This document shows positions 34,920 through 43,344 of a DNA stretch of 64,000 nucleotides, one piece after another. The translations under genes and the position numbers were made by a program. Position 1 is the first letter of the stretch, and each line of letters begins with the position of its first letter. Source of the DNA: Planctomycetota bacterium (GTDB taxonomy: Bacteria; Planctomycetota; Phycisphaerae; Phycisphaerales; SM1A02); NCBI GenBank assembly GCA_003671055.1, contig QWPV01000007.1, forward strand, positions 1-64,000, written 5' to 3'. Under the pieces are notes generated by a model. That model saw only the letters and a program-made list of their open reading frames with translations, was not told where the DNA came from and ran no database searches.

Positions 34920-36086
34920 CTAGCGACCGCCGCGCGCTGTTCCACGAGGTGCGCCCTTCGCTGCACCACGCGGCGCGCTGCGAGGCGCCTCACGAGATGC
35001 CCCGCGCGTTGGAGCTTTCGCTGATGGCGCGCGCTTGGCACCGCTAGCGCTTCGTGCTGGCGCGCTTGTGCCTCGTGCTGGCGCGCGTGCGCCTCGCACT
35101 GGCGCCGCTTTCGTAGCCACTGTTGCCTTCGGATTCGCGCGTGCTTTCGCAGTCGAGAGAATGCGCGTGTTCGGCGTGACATCAATGCCTGCGCCCACAC
35201 GATCGCTCTTCGGCTTCACGACGACTGTTGGACTCAGGGTCGATGTCGTCTTCGCGCCAGCCTTCGGTGCATGTCCAGGCCGCGGTGCGAGTAATCCAGC
35301 AGCACGACGAAGCGTGCGCAACTCCGCGCTCATGAGTTCACGCCACTCGCCCACTGCGAGCCCCTTCAATTGAATCGGTCCAAACTTCACGCGGCGCAAT
35401 TTCTTCACCGGATGACCAACACGCTGCATCATGCGGCGAATCTGGCGATTGCGGCCTTCGCGCAGTTCCATGTAGATCGTGGTCTTCTCGCGATCGCGCT
35501 TAATGAGACGAAGTTCGCTGCGTGAAGTGCGCGAGCCTTCTCCTTCACGTTCGGGGAGATAGATGCCTTGCTCAAGTTGCTTGAGATCGGATTCATCCAC
35601 GCTTCCGCCGAGCACAACTTCGTACCCCTTGTGCACTTCGTAGCGAGGATGCGTGAGTCGATTCGCGAGTTCACCATCGTTGGTGAGGAACAAGAGACCA
35701 GAACTTTCAAGATCCAACCGACCAACACAATAGAGTCGCGTGTTGAGCGGATGCTTGATCAAATCAATCGCGCGCGGACGACCTTCAGGATCACTGTTTG
35801 TGCACACCACTCCGCGTGGCTTGAAGAGAATGATGTACACGTGTTGTTCGGAAGGCTTGAGTCGCGTGCCACCGACACGAATATCGTCCTTCGCAAAATC
35901 TACCCACGCAGGCAGCGTGTTGACGAGGTGTCCATTCACCACGACTTCGCCCGCAAGGATGAGTGCTTCGCATTCACGCCGCGATGCAACGCCTGCGTCG
36001 GCCATCACGCGTTGCAACCGCTCGCCACGACTGCTGTCGGTGAATTCGTGGGAGTCTTGATTTCGAACAATCCGTCGGTCGCGCAT
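34920..36086 (-). CDS. rluB: Pseudouridine synthase, RluB/RsuA family, with Ala/Arg/Pro-rich tail
   Basis: The product of about 388 residues modifies rRNA uridines. It begins with an S4 RNA-binding domain (ERLQRVMADAGVASRRECEA, GEVVVNG), then the RsuA-type core: FKPRGVVCTNSDPEGR, YCVGRLDLESSGLLFLTNDG (catalytic Asp in GRLD), HKGYEVVL and RKxxIYMELREGRNRQIRRM, MQRVGHPVKKLRRVKFGPI. The last 130 residues are low-complexity and basic (ARAPARGTSAPARS..., PRGAAKGAPRGTARGGR), probably RNA-binding. ATG 36086 is chosen so the gene does not overlap the divergent repeat protein; upstream frame to 36509 lies antisense. Exact site (23S 2605 or other) is inferred from family. Confidence 0.92.
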   Translation of the reverse strand: MRDRRIVRNQDSHEFTDSSRGERLQRVMADAGVASRRECEALILAGEVVVNGHLVNTLPAWVDFAKDDIRVGGTRLKPSEQHVYIILFKPRGVVCTNSDPEGRPRAIDLIKHPLNTRLYCVGRLDLESSGLLFLTNDGELANRLTHPRYEVHKGYEVVLGGSVDESDLKQLEQGIYLPEREGEGSRTSRSELRLIKRDREKTTIYMELREGRNRQIRRMMQRVGHPVKKLRRVKFGPIQLKGLAVGEWRELMSAELRTLRRAAGLLAPRPGHAPKAGAKTTSTLSPTVVVKPKSDRVGAGIDVTPNTRILSTAKARANPKATVATKAAPVRGARAPARGTSAPARSASGAKRAPSAKAPTRGASREAPRSAPRGAAKGAPRGTARGGR

Positions 36087-36108
36087 CGCGTGAGTGTACG
36101 CTGCCTTC

Positions 36109-37953
36109 ATGCTCCTTTGCGCATGCATTGCCGTGTGTCTCCATACGCAAACTCCTCCGCAGAACGAGGACGCGGCGCTGCTCGAAGCACTCGGACCGCA
36201 GGCTCGGCTTCGCGCGGATGCCCTATTGAAGAGCCTGCCCGCGCTCGAACAGAAACATAAGCGTCTCGATCTTCCACCATCGCTGCATGCGTTGTTTGCG
36301 AACCCCTTCGATGCCGCGGCGATTGTCCACCGCCTGAGCCCTGATGCGACGGAACTCGCCACGCATCCTTTCACCGCGTTGGCCAAATCAGCCGCCGCGA
36401 GTTTCGACATGAAGCTCGAAGAAACCGAATCGCACGGCACGTTCAAAGTCGAGCATCCACAATCGTGTATCTGGCTCATGGACTTTCTCCTCAATGGCGC
36501 GCGGTCCATTGTGGAAGGCGCGGTCCAGCCGAGCGCATTGGGCGAGTCCTTCGGCGGTGATGTTGCGCAACTCCTTCACGCGCGAGTTGCCGACATTCGC
36601 ATCGCCGCAGAAGATACACGCGCGCGAGAGATTGCGACCACAGGATTCAGCGGCGTCGACCGCGCGAAATTGCTTGCGGCCGTTGAGCATCTTGAAGTTG
36701 AGCTTGCGATTACCGCTGGTATTCCTGCGATGGAAGGTGAACCGCTCGCCGACGAATTGAAGAATGCGGTGACGGGCACGATCATCTCATGCGAAAAGAT
36801 TCCGGATCTCGGATGGATCGTCATCGGCGGCGAGGGCCCAAACGAATACGACCTCTCCGTCGTTGCTGCAGTCTTTGACTTCGGCGGCGATGACAAGTAC
36901 CACTGGCGGCACAAAGCGTACGAGGATCGCGGCGTCGTTGATCTTGCTGGAAACGATGTGCACGACGGCGGTACGTTTGGACCCGCAACCGGTGTGGGCG
37001 CGATCGCCTTCATCGATGATCGTGGTGGCGATGATCGCTACGAATGTACAACGAACGGCGTGGGCACAGGAATCTGCGGCGTCGGCGTGATCGTCGATCG
37101 TGCTGGCAACGATGTTTATCGCGGTGTCGAGTGGTCAGTCGCGACGGGTGTTGCAGGCATCGGCGCGATTGCTGATCTCGCTGGAGATGATCGCTATCAG
37201 TGCGGCATCTTTGGTGTTGCACTCGGTGGACCACTCGGCGTGGGCACGATTCTCGACGCGCAAGGCAACGATCTCTATCGCGTGGATGGCGCTGCGCCGA
37301 GCGTGTACGGCCTCACGGTGTGCGATGTTTCGTGGGGCATCGGCATGGGATTCGGTTTCCGTCGCGATGTGCCTGGCGGTACTGGTTTCATCGATGATCT
37401 CGGCGGCAACGATCGCAGTGAGAGCGGCGAATTTTCGCAAGCGTGCGGCTACTACTTCGGGATCGGCGCGATTCGCGATCGCGGTGGCGATGACGTGCGC
37501 AAGTCCGATCGCTACGGCATCGCCGCAGCCGCGCACCAAGCGGGCGGCGTGCTTCTCGAGGAAGGCGGCAATGACAGTTACACAAGTCTTACTGCCGCAA
37601 ACTGCGGCGGCGCGTGGGATGAAAGTGTTGCGGTGCTCATCGAGTCAAGCGGGGATGACAGTTACCACTGCGATGTTCTCGCCATCGGCGCAGCAGCACA
37701 GCAAGCCTTCGGACTCTTCGCCGATCGCGCAGGTCGCGACCGCTATCGTTTCGCAGTGCAGTGCATTGGAACAGGTGGCACAAACGAGTACCACGTGAAG
37801 GATGCTGGCCTCGGTTCCGTGTCTCTCTTCCTCGACGCAGGCGGCAGCGCTGATTTCTACATCGGCGACGCGCTCGACAATATGCGGAAAGTCACTGGTG
37901 AAGTGCCGACTGAACTCATGCACTACTTCGATGGCGTTGCGATCGATCGCTAA
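36109..37953 (+). CDS. Secreted/exported Gly-Asp repeat protein (about 12 copies)
   Basis: The 614-residue product begins with a hydrophobic start (MLLCACIAVCLHTQ), consistent with a signal peptide, and about 250 residues with no recognised motif. From about residue 255 it contains some 12 copies of a motif D-x-G-G-[DN]-D-x-Y spaced by about 25-40 residues, for example VDLAGNDVHDG, IDDRGGDDRYEC, VDRAGNDVYRG, ADLAGDDRYQC, LDAQGNDLYRV and ADRAGRDRYRF. Copies are separated by GVGAIxxIxD-like text. The pattern suggests a calcium-binding beta-solenoid or similar repeat. I recognise no named family, although comparable repeats occur in planctomycete hypothetical proteins as far as I recall. GTG 36094 is an alternative start. 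Confidence 0.78.
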   Translation: MLLCACIAVCLHTQTPPQNEDAALLEALGPQARLRADALLKSLPALEQKHKRLDLPPSLHALFANPFDAAAIVHRLSPDATELATHPFTALAKSAAASFDMKLEETESHGTFKVEHPQSCIWLMDFLLNGARSIVEGAVQPSALGESFGGDVAQLLHARVADIRIAAEDTRAREIATTGFSGVDRAKLLAAVEHLEVELAITAGIPAMEGEPLADELKNAVTGTIISCEKIPDLGWIVIGGEGPNEYDLSVVAAVFDFGGDDKYHWRHKAYEDRGVVDLAGNDVHDGGTFGPATGVGAIAFIDDRGGDDRYECTTNGVGTGICGVGVIVDRAGNDVYRGVEWSVATGVAGIGAIADLAGDDRYQCGIFGVALGGPLGVGTILDAQGNDLYRVDGAAPSVYGLTVCDVSWGIGMGFGFRRDVPGGTGFIDDLGGNDRSESGEFSQACGYYFGIGAIRDRGGDDVRKSDRYGIAAAAHQAGGVLLEEGGNDSYTSLTAANCGGAWDESVAVLIESSGDDSYHCDVLAIGAAAQQAFGLFADRAGRDRYRFAVQCIGTGGTNEYHVKDAGLGSVSLFLDAGGSADFYIGDALDNMRKVTGEVPTELMHYFDGVAIDR

Positions 37954-37962
37954 CGCGTGAAC

Positions 37963-39213
37963 TCAAATCGCCGCGACGGGCTTTGTGTGAAACGCAGGCG
38001 CATCAAGCCGCAGCACTTCAATCGCAAGTTCGCGCGCATCCGGCGCACGCGCGTGGCTTCGCGCCGTTCCATCCGCATCAAGTTCGATCGATGTAAACGC
38101 GCGTTCCGTACGATTGGCAAATTGACGAAGGCTTGCGGAAACGACTTTCATTTCACTCGAAAGTTGTTCGCGCACCACCGCAGCGATACCACGCGCAGCG
38201 GATGCAATCTTGGCTGGATCGCCGCCAATCACAATCGCCTCCCATGGCTCAAGCGCGCGCAATGTCGCGTCAATGCCGCCCTTCGATCGCGCGATGCGAT
38301 CCTCAACCACCGCGAGACTTCCTGACATTTCTTCGCCGCGTTCCACGAGGAAGCGAAGCGAATCCTGCATACGACGCGACTCTTCAACGCGCGCCGTCAG
38401 CGATGTCGCAGTCTCGGCGCACGCCTCAGAGAGCGTCTGCGTCATGCGCAATGCCGCGTCTCGAAGTGATGCAAGCGTCTCCGCGCGCGCATCAAGTTCT
38501 TCCACGCCGCCGCCGAGCCGCGCGTCAATCTCTAAGAGCACATGCCGCGCCGCATCGAGCCGTTGTTCAAGCTGGGCCAGACTGCGCTCTGCATCCGCGC
38601 CGAGTTGCACGAGATCACGCGCACGTGCGAGTTGCGCTTCAAGCGCATTCCTCGACGCATCGATGTGTTGCGCAGCGCCCTGCGTGACTTGATCGAGTCC
38701 CGTCGAGAACGCCGCGAGCCGCTCATTCACCGCATTCTCCAAGCGCGATTCCACTTCGCCAAGACGCGAAAGTCGCCACTGAATCTCACCATCGAGCCAC
38801 GTCAGTTTGTCCGCAATAATCTTGTCCACCCGCGAACTTGCGTGATCCGTTGCGAGTTCAACCGCTGGCGCCGCTTCTTCAGCACGCTTCAATTGCACGT
38901 CAAGCGCCTGCAACATTCGCACACCCAATCGCAGTCGCTCTTGCAGTTCGTTCGCATGAACAACAGCCGAAGACGAAATGTCGCGCGTCTCCTTCATGCA
39001 CCCTTCGAGTTGCGCGAGCGTCTGCTCTCCACGCGCAAGTGTCTCCGCAACGCGAGGCGAAGTCACATGTGCCGTCGCAGGCGCGTGCCGCCGCGGCTCT
39101 TCACAAGACGCACGCGGCGCCGCAACCGAAAGCGGCTCATTCGCGACAGCAAATGCACCCGAGGAAAAGGTCAACGGCGGTTCGAGATGAAGTTCTTGCA
39201 TATCGCGTCGCAT
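37963..39213 (-). CDS. Long coiled-coil protein
   Basis: The 416-residue product has no signal peptide or membrane segment and is dominated by heptad-rich helices from about residue 55 to 370 (ETLARGEQTLAQLEGCMKET, RNALEAQLARARDLVQLGAD, and others), with many Ala, Leu, Arg and Glu. Its N-terminus is Ala/Pro-rich and the C-terminal part (GTARSHARAPDARELAIEVL) is not coiled coil. The architecture is that of a structural or scaffold protein in the cytoplasm. No family is recognised. It converges on the repeat-protein gene, the stop codons 9 bases apart. ATG 39201 (MQELHLEPP) could also be the start. Confidence 0.75.
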   Translation of the reverse strand: MRRDMQELHLEPPLTFSSGAFAVANEPLSVAAPRASCEEPRRHAPATAHVTSPRVAETLARGEQTLAQLEGCMKETRDISSSAVVHANELQERLRLGVRMLQALDVQLKRAEEAAPAVELATDHASSRVDKIIADKLTWLDGEIQWRLSRLGEVESRLENAVNERLAAFSTGLDQVTQGAAQHIDASRNALEAQLARARDLVQLGADAERSLAQLEQRLDAARHVLLEIDARLGGGVEELDARAETLASLRDAALRMTQTLSEACAETATSLTARVEESRRMQDSLRFLVERGEEMSGSLAVVEDRIARSKGGIDATLRALEPWEAIVIGGDPAKIASAARGIAAVVREQLSSEMKVVSASLRQFANRTERAFTSIELDADGTARSHARAPDARELAIEVLRLDAPAFHTKPVAAI

Positions 39214-39380
39214 CCTGCTTGGCGGGTCCTGCTGGGGAGGGAGGGATCATCCGGCGTTCCGTATCGAACTCCCGCGTCGAGCGTGGCTTGAGGGCTCCGC
39301 CCTACAGACTCGAACCCACACACCACCCCCCATCTTTCGGCAATCCACTCTCCCAAGCGCGAATCGTCCGCGATTTGGGT

Positions 39381-39534
39381 CCCCGATTTGGGACAGGCAC
39401 AATTTCCCGATTCGGGACAGGCACAAACTCCGAGTCAAGAGACTCGGGGGTTGTCGTCCCCGATTTGGGACAGGCACAATTTCCCGATTCGGGACAGGCA
39501 CAAACTCCGAGTCAAGAGACTCGGGGGTTGTTGT
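39381..39534. repeat. 77-bp tandem repeat, two copies, containing GGGACAGGCACA
   Basis: Copy 1 is 39381-39457 and copy 2 39458-39534; they differ at only one base (ttgtcgt versus ttgttgt). Each holds two GGGACAGGCACA motifs (39390, 39414; 39467, 39491) and a perfect short hairpin CCGAGTC-AAGA-GACTCGG (39430-39447 and 39507-39524). The motif matches the borders of the transposase gene at 41773-43342. Confidence 0.93.
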
Positions 39535-39551
39535 TTTTGGAAACATCCCTG

Positions 39552-39601
39552 GATCCGATTCGGGATCCGATTCGGGACAGATCCGATTCGGGACAGGCAC
39601 A
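39552..39601. repeat. GATCCGATTCGGG repeat, three copies, ending in GGGACAGGCACA
   Basis: GATCCGATTCGGG occurs at 39552-39564, 39564-39576 and 39580-39592. The third runs into GGGACAGGCACA (39590-39601), and the second into GGGACAGA. This is a shorter derivative of the same repeat family as the adjacent 77-bp tandem. Confidence 0.9.
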
Positions 39602-39681
39602 TCTCCCGGCCGATTGCACGAATTCTGAGATTCTCGACAGCCACGCTCCATTTGCGCCGTCAGACGGTCGAAGAAAATGGG

Positions 39682-40080
39682 GTGACTCCTTTCCACACAT
39701 CTAATGGCTCTGAACGTGGATCGCTCGCCCAATATGTCGCTGTTGAGCGGCATCCCCGAGGCGTCGTCGCCCGCATCACCTGTCCGGTCGTAGGTCAGCG
39801 CGAAGCGCCCATCATCATTTCGGAGATTGCAGACGCACTCAGCGCCAACAATTTCCCGCGAAACTCAAGCCTCGTGCTTGATTTCAGCTCCGTCACCGTG
39901 CTTTCGAGCATGGGCCTGGGCATGCTCATCGACCTCCGCAATCGCTGCAACACGATGGGTATGCGCCCGGTGATCTTCGGCGCGAACGGCCAACTCCGCG
40001 ATCTGCTTCGCATGATGAAGATCGATCGCATGTACGCGCTGATGTACGGTCGCGAAGATCTTTACAAAGCAGTTGCCTGA
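39682..40080 (+). CDS. STAS-domain protein (anti-sigma factor antagonist type)
   Basis: The product of 132 residues from GTG 39682 carries a STAS domain. The core [20 protein letters not shown] (DFS...SSxGLG, with the phosphorylatable Ser in the SSMG segment) and the helix [20 protein letters not shown] match SpoIIAA/RsbV-like antagonists, which bind anti-sigma factors or kinases. Upstream reading frame into the repeat region is not homologous. The N-terminal [20 protein letters not shown] is a normal STAS first strand. No kinase or phosphatase partner is adjacent. An intrinsic terminator follows at 40105. Confidence 0.88.
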   Translation: MTPFHTSNGSERGSLAQYVAVERHPRGVVARITCPVVGQREAPIIISEIADALSANNFPRNSSLVLDFSSVTVLSSMGLGMLIDLRNRCNTMGMRPVIFGANGQLRDLLRMMKIDRMYALMYGREDLYKAVA

Positions 40081-40104
40081 ACCCGCTACAATCTGAAACG
40101 CATC

Positions 40105-40133
40105 GCCACGCGCACTTTGCGCGTGGCTTTTTT
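40105..40133 (+). terminator. Terminator after the STAS gene
   Basis: GCCACGCGC (40105-40113) pairs perfectly with GCGCGTGGC (40119-40127) over a 5-base loop, followed by TTTTTT. Confidence 0.92.
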
Positions 40134-40160
40134 CTAGCCGAGCGAAGGTCTACCGAAACA

Positions 40161-40772
40161 ATGGGACTCGAAACTGCCCTCCCGAACGACAGCGTGGTGA
40201 CCACGCAACTCAACCGCGTGGTGAACTGGGCTCGACGCTCTAGCGTCTGGCCGCTGCCCTTTGCAACTGCGTGCTGCGGCATCGAGTTGATGGCAACCGC
40301 ATGTTCGCGATTCGATCTCTCACGCTTTGGTGCAGAAGTCATGCGCTTCTCTCCTCGGCAAGCAGATCTGCTCATCGTCGCGGGTCGCGTTAGCGTGAAA
40401 ACGCTCCCGGTGCTGCAGCGCGTTTACCAGCAGATGGCGGAACCAAAGTGGGTCATCTCGATGGGCGCATGCGCATCCACTGGTGGCGTGTTCGATACCT
40501 ACGCGGTCGTGCAAGGCATCGATCAATACATCCCCGTCGACGTCTATGTCCCTGGTTGCCCACCGCGACCAGAGATGCTCATCGAGGGAATCATGGCGAT
40601 TCAGCGCATGATCGATGAAGAGAGAGTTCCGCGCGATCCAACCGGCAAGCGCTTGCCACTCAACATCGCGCTGACACCAAACTACGAAGTGCGCCCGCAA
40701 CCAACACCGATTGGGAAACCGATCGGCAATCTCGGGATGAACCGAGATGTTGCCGTACCCTTCCGTGCATGA
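40161..40772 (+). CDS. nuoB: NADH-quinone oxidoreductase subunit B (stand-alone)
   Basis: The 203-residue product is the complex I subunit that carries the N2 iron-sulfur cluster. It has [10 protein letters not shown] (the tandem CC ligands, residues 38-39), [10 protein letters not shown] and [10 protein letters not shown] (the other two Cys ligands), and [16 protein letters not shown], all conserved in NuoB. A full cluster can therefore be bound. Elsewhere nuoB usually lies in a nuoABCD operon; here neighbours are a STAS gene and an esterase, so either complex I genes are dispersed or this is a second copy. ATG 40161 follows a 28-base gap after the terminator; the stop overlaps the start of the next gene (ATGA). 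Confidence 0.96.
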   Translation: MGLETALPNDSVVTTQLNRVVNWARRSSVWPLPFATACCGIELMATACSRFDLSRFGAEVMRFSPRQADLLIVAGRVSVKTLPVLQRVYQQMAEPKWVISMGACASTGGVFDTYAVVQGIDQYIPVDVYVPGCPPRPEMLIEGIMAIQRMIDEERVPRDPTGKRLPLNIALTPNYEVRPQPTPIGKPIGNLGMNRDVAVPFRA

Positions 40773-41719
40773 AACTCGTCGCTTCGGTCGTGCTATTCAT
40801 TGTGTTCGCGGCATCCTGTGCTGCAAGCGCGCCGGTTGTTGAAGACGGCGTGGCGACCCCAACACTCTTGAGCGCGGCGCATCTCGCTGTAATCGAAGCG
40901 AAAGTTGCAGCGCAGCACGGCGAAACTGAAGCGATCTATCGCGGACAACTCATCACGCCGAGCGCTGCACTCGCGCACGCGTCTGCGGATGTGAAGTTTC
41001 CGTTGATTGTGTTTCTGCATGGTGCTGGTGAACGCGGCGACGACAACAAGATTCAGCTTCAACACTTTCCACATCTTTGTATGAGTGACGCGTTTCAAGC
41101 GAAGCATCCATGCTTCGTTCTTGCGATGCAATGTCACAAGGATGAACTCTGGTCACCCATCGACCTCGCTGGAATCCGTGAACGCAATGAGATGCCCAAG
41201 TTCAGTGCAGAGCCGATGCGATCGATGCGCGCGGTGATGCAAGCAATCGATGAAGTGCTCGCGACGCAGCGAGTCGATCGGGCGCGCATCTATCTCACGG
41301 GCTTGTCAATGGGCGGCTTCGGTTCATTCGATCTTGCCGCGCGCAAACCCGAACTCTTCGCTGCAGTCGCGCCTATCTGCGGCGGCGGAGACCCTAAGAC
41401 CGCAGAGATCGTCGCCGCGATTCCATTCTTCATCGTGCATGGAGACGATGATCCGATTGTCCCTGTTGCACTCTCACGTGCGATGAACGAAGCCATCGCA
41501 ACCGCAAGCGCCGAACTCGCGCGCAAGAACCGACCCAAGCCCGATCCAAATCATCCAACGCCGATGCCAAAGCGCCAGCCAAACCCGATGTACCGCGAGT
41601 ACACGAAAGTCGGCCACGCCTCGTGGGCCCCCGCCTTCACCTTCGGCGACAACGGCATCCTCGACTGGATGTTCGCGCAGCAGAAGGCCGTTGCGCCAGC
41701 GGTTTCGCAAACGAAGTAA
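40769..41719 (+). CDS. Secreted alpha/beta hydrolase (predicted peptidase/esterase)
   Basis: The 316-residue product has an N-terminal signal peptide ([20 protein letters not shown]) and an alpha/beta hydrolase domain. The oxyanion part is [15 protein letters not shown], the nucleophile elbow [16 protein letters not shown] (GxSxG), the acid side [13 protein letters not shown] and the histidine in [13 protein letters not shown]. This matches the PHB-depolymerase-like esterase/predicted peptidase group seen in planctomycetes. A lipobox-like AASC in the signal leaves lipoprotein export possible. Its start overlaps the nuoB stop by 4 bases. The substrate is not predictable. Confidence 0.88.
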   Translation: MKLVASVVLFIVFAASCAASAPVVEDGVATPTLLSAAHLAVIEAKVAAQHGETEAIYRGQLITPSAALAHASADVKFPLIVFLHGAGERGDDNKIQLQHFPHLCMSDAFQAKHPCFVLAMQCHKDELWSPIDLAGIRERNEMPKFSAEPMRSMRAVMQAIDEVLATQRVDRARIYLTGLSMGGFGSFDLAARKPELFAAVAPICGGGDPKTAEIVAAIPFFIVHGDDDPIVPVALSRAMNEAIATASAELARKNRPKPDPNHPTPMPKRQPNPMYREYTKVGHASWAPAFTFGDNGILDWMFAQQKAVAPAVSQTK

Positions 41720-41772
41720 CTGCCTCCGCGCAGTCCATAGCGCCGTGTTCTCCAATCTTGGTCTCCAATCTT

Positions 41773-41862
41773 GGGACAGGCACATTTCGACGAACCAGCA
41801 GCTTTCGCCACTGGGCTTCTGCTTTGGGACAGGCACAATTCTCGCCAGAATTAAGGCGAGAA
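41773..41862 (+). repeat. Left border repeats of the transposase unit
   Basis: It contains GGGACAGGCACA at 41773-41784 and 41826-41837 plus a perfect 8-bp hairpin TTCTCGCC/GGCGAGAA (41839-41846 and 41855-41862). Confidence 0.88.
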
Positions 41863-41900
41863 ATCGGGGAGGTGTTCCAATTCGCCTGTAACGTCATCGC

Positions 41901-43061
41901 ATGGCTCGGAAAAGATCAGACATCGTGGACGCTGCACACTCTGGGGTTTACCACTGCATTTCTCGTTGTGTGCGCAGAGAGTCGCTGCTCATCGACCCGA
42001 AGCGCAGGGCGTTGATTGCCGCGCGGCTCGAATTTCTTGTGCAGCATTTTGCGATCGATGTATTGGCGTTTTGCGCGATGGAAAACCACCTTCACTTACT
42101 GCTGAGGACCCGACCGGAGGTCGTCGCGGCATGGTCTGATTATGAGGTTGCCCTCCGACGGGTGGCGCTCATCGCGAGTCACCGTATCCATCAGAAAGGC
42201 ACAAATACGGACGCGCAAGCTGCGTTGGAACTGGAAGTTGCGATGTTGATGAAAAGCCCCGAGCGCTTGCGTACTGCCCGAAGTGATCTCTCAAGCCTTA
42301 GTTTCTTTCACAAAATCCTGAAGGAACCGTGCGCAAAAAAATGGAATCGAGAGGACGGGGTCACGGGACATTTTTGGGAGGGTCGATTCAAGTCTCTGAG
42401 AGTGCTTGATCGACGAGCTCTCGAGACTGTCGCGACTTACGTTGAACTGAACGAGATTCATGCAGGTGTCGCAACATCGATTCCATCGAGCATCATGAGC
42501 TCAGCGCGAATCCAGTGGCAGCGACTCTGCGATGGCGTGAAGCGCGCCTGCATCGACGGTGCTGCGACACAGGATGATCCACGCAAGCGGCTGCTCGAAC
42601 TTTGCTGGGAACCTGTGTTTCCTTGCAAAACGAGGTGCAGCGATGAAAGCCATAGCGACACAATTCCATCAACACCTACTGAAGGAAACCCAGTCTCGAC
42701 GCGAAGTCTGCTCCAACATCTTTACCGTGTTGACCAAGCTGGGCGTTGCGCTCGGCCCGACAAGGCAGCGTGGATTCGAGAGTCGGAGCCAGATGCAGTG
42801 GCAGACGCGATCGCATGTGCGCATGCGGCATTGTTGCGAGGATCGCATGCAGCCCAGTTCGCCGCGCACTCTCTTGCGAGATGGTGGAGCGAGTTGCAAG
42901 AAGAGCGCTCGTCACAGTTGCACCCGCATTCGATCGAAGACTGTGCGTTATCCATCGTCAGCGCGACGAGAGGGAGTTGCTATGGAAGCAAAGAATCCGT
43001 CGCGCGCGAAGCAGCTCGTCGTGGGCAACATCGCATGCTGCCCGTGTGGAGCAGCGTGTAG
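41901..43061 (+). CDS. REP-associated tyrosine transposase (RAYT, Y1/HUH type)
   Basis: The 386-residue product is an HUH single-strand transposase. It opens with HSGVYHCISRCVRRESLLID, has the metal-binding histidine pair in CAMENHLHLLLRT (HLH), FFHKILKEPCAKKWNREDGV, GHFWEGRFKSLRVLD, and the catalytic Tyr in TYVELNEIHAGV. These proteins cleave and join short single-stranded repeats (REP sequences). The C-terminal half has the TGRxxRxDK-like segment (LYRVDQAGRCARPDKAAWI) found in planctomycete relatives. The frame has no stop, so it is probably intact. ATG 41901 is chosen; the first 10 residues are consistent with the family start. Confidence 0.93.
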   Translation: MARKRSDIVDAAHSGVYHCISRCVRRESLLIDPKRRALIAARLEFLVQHFAIDVLAFCAMENHLHLLLRTRPEVVAAWSDYEVALRRVALIASHRIHQKGTNTDAQAALELEVAMLMKSPERLRTARSDLSSLSFFHKILKEPCAKKWNREDGVTGHFWEGRFKSLRVLDRRALETVATYVELNEIHAGVATSIPSSIMSSARIQWQRLCDGVKRACIDGAATQDDPRKRLLELCWEPVFPCKTRCSDESHSDTIPSTPTEGNPVSTRSLLQHLYRVDQAGRCARPDKAAWIRESEPDAVADAIACAHAALLRGSHAAQFAAHSLARWWSELQEERSSQLHPHSIEDCALSIVSATRGSCYGSKESVAREAARRGQHRMLPVWSSV

Positions 43062-43280
43062 GTCATTGACCACCTCAAATCGGATATCGGGGACGCGGAG
43101 CAACGGTGCACGCGGGTTTTCTCATTACGCAGGTTCGAAATCTGGGCCTGCGACGAGCGATGACCGCAGAAAAAGTCGCCCCTGACGACTCTCGCGGCGC
43201 TGAACAGTCCGCAACTCAGTAAACGATTCTCCACTTTCAGCTGGGCTACCAACGGAAACAGCCAAACCCCTCACCCTAAG

Positions 43281-43342
43281 AATGTGCCTGTCCACAAATG
43301 TTTGAGAATGTGCCTGTCCACAATTGTTTGTCCACAATTGTT
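43281..43342 (+). repeat. Right border repeats of the transposase unit
   Basis: AATGTGCCTGTCCACAA(A/T)TGTTT occurs twice, 26 bases apart (43281 and 43307), followed by a tandem TGTCCACAATTGTT at 43315-43328 and 43329-43342. The motif is the reverse complement of GGGACAGGCACA apart from its last base. Confidence 0.88.
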
Positions 43343-43344
43343 GA

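Larger units (their letters stand above)
39214..39681. other. Repeat-rich intergenic region with no supported gene
   Basis: This 468-base stretch lies between the coiled-coil gene and the STAS gene. Its first part holds GC-rich, partly palindromic sequence without clear function. From 39381 it holds the 77-bp tandem repeat and the GATCCGATTCGGG triplet listed separately. The + strand reading frame from 39388 runs through these repeats into the STAS gene, but the repeated peptide (FPDSGQAQ and similar) is a by-product of the DNA repeat and I do not regard it as coding. Confidence 0.5.
41773..43342 (+). mobile_element. REP-associated tyrosine transposase unit with inverted border repeats
   Basis: The transposase gene at 41901-43061 is bordered on the left by GGGACAGGCACA (41773-41784 and 41826-41837) and on the right by TGTGCCTGTCC (43283-43293 and 43309-43319), that is, the same motif in inverted orientation. 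Left: a TCCAATCTTGG direct repeat (41751, 41764) and a perfect hairpin TTCTCGCC-8-GGCGAGAA (41839-41862). Right: a tandem TGTCCACAATTGTT (43315-43328, 43329-43342). This matches the arrangement of a RAYT gene inside its own REP-like sequences. Exact ends are not known; target-site duplication is not expected for this family. Confidence 0.8.

Noticed and set aside
39270-39320. tRNA fragment suggested by GGGTTCGAGTC on the minus strand
   Set aside because: The T-arm does not close and no acceptor or anticodon stem can be formed.
39381-39534. CRISPR array
   Set aside because: Only two 77-bp copies with no spacers and no cas genes nearby.
39388-39681. Extension of the STAS frame through the repeats
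   Set aside because: The peptide is a translation of the DNA repeats (FPDSGQAQ and similar), and STAS homology starts after it.
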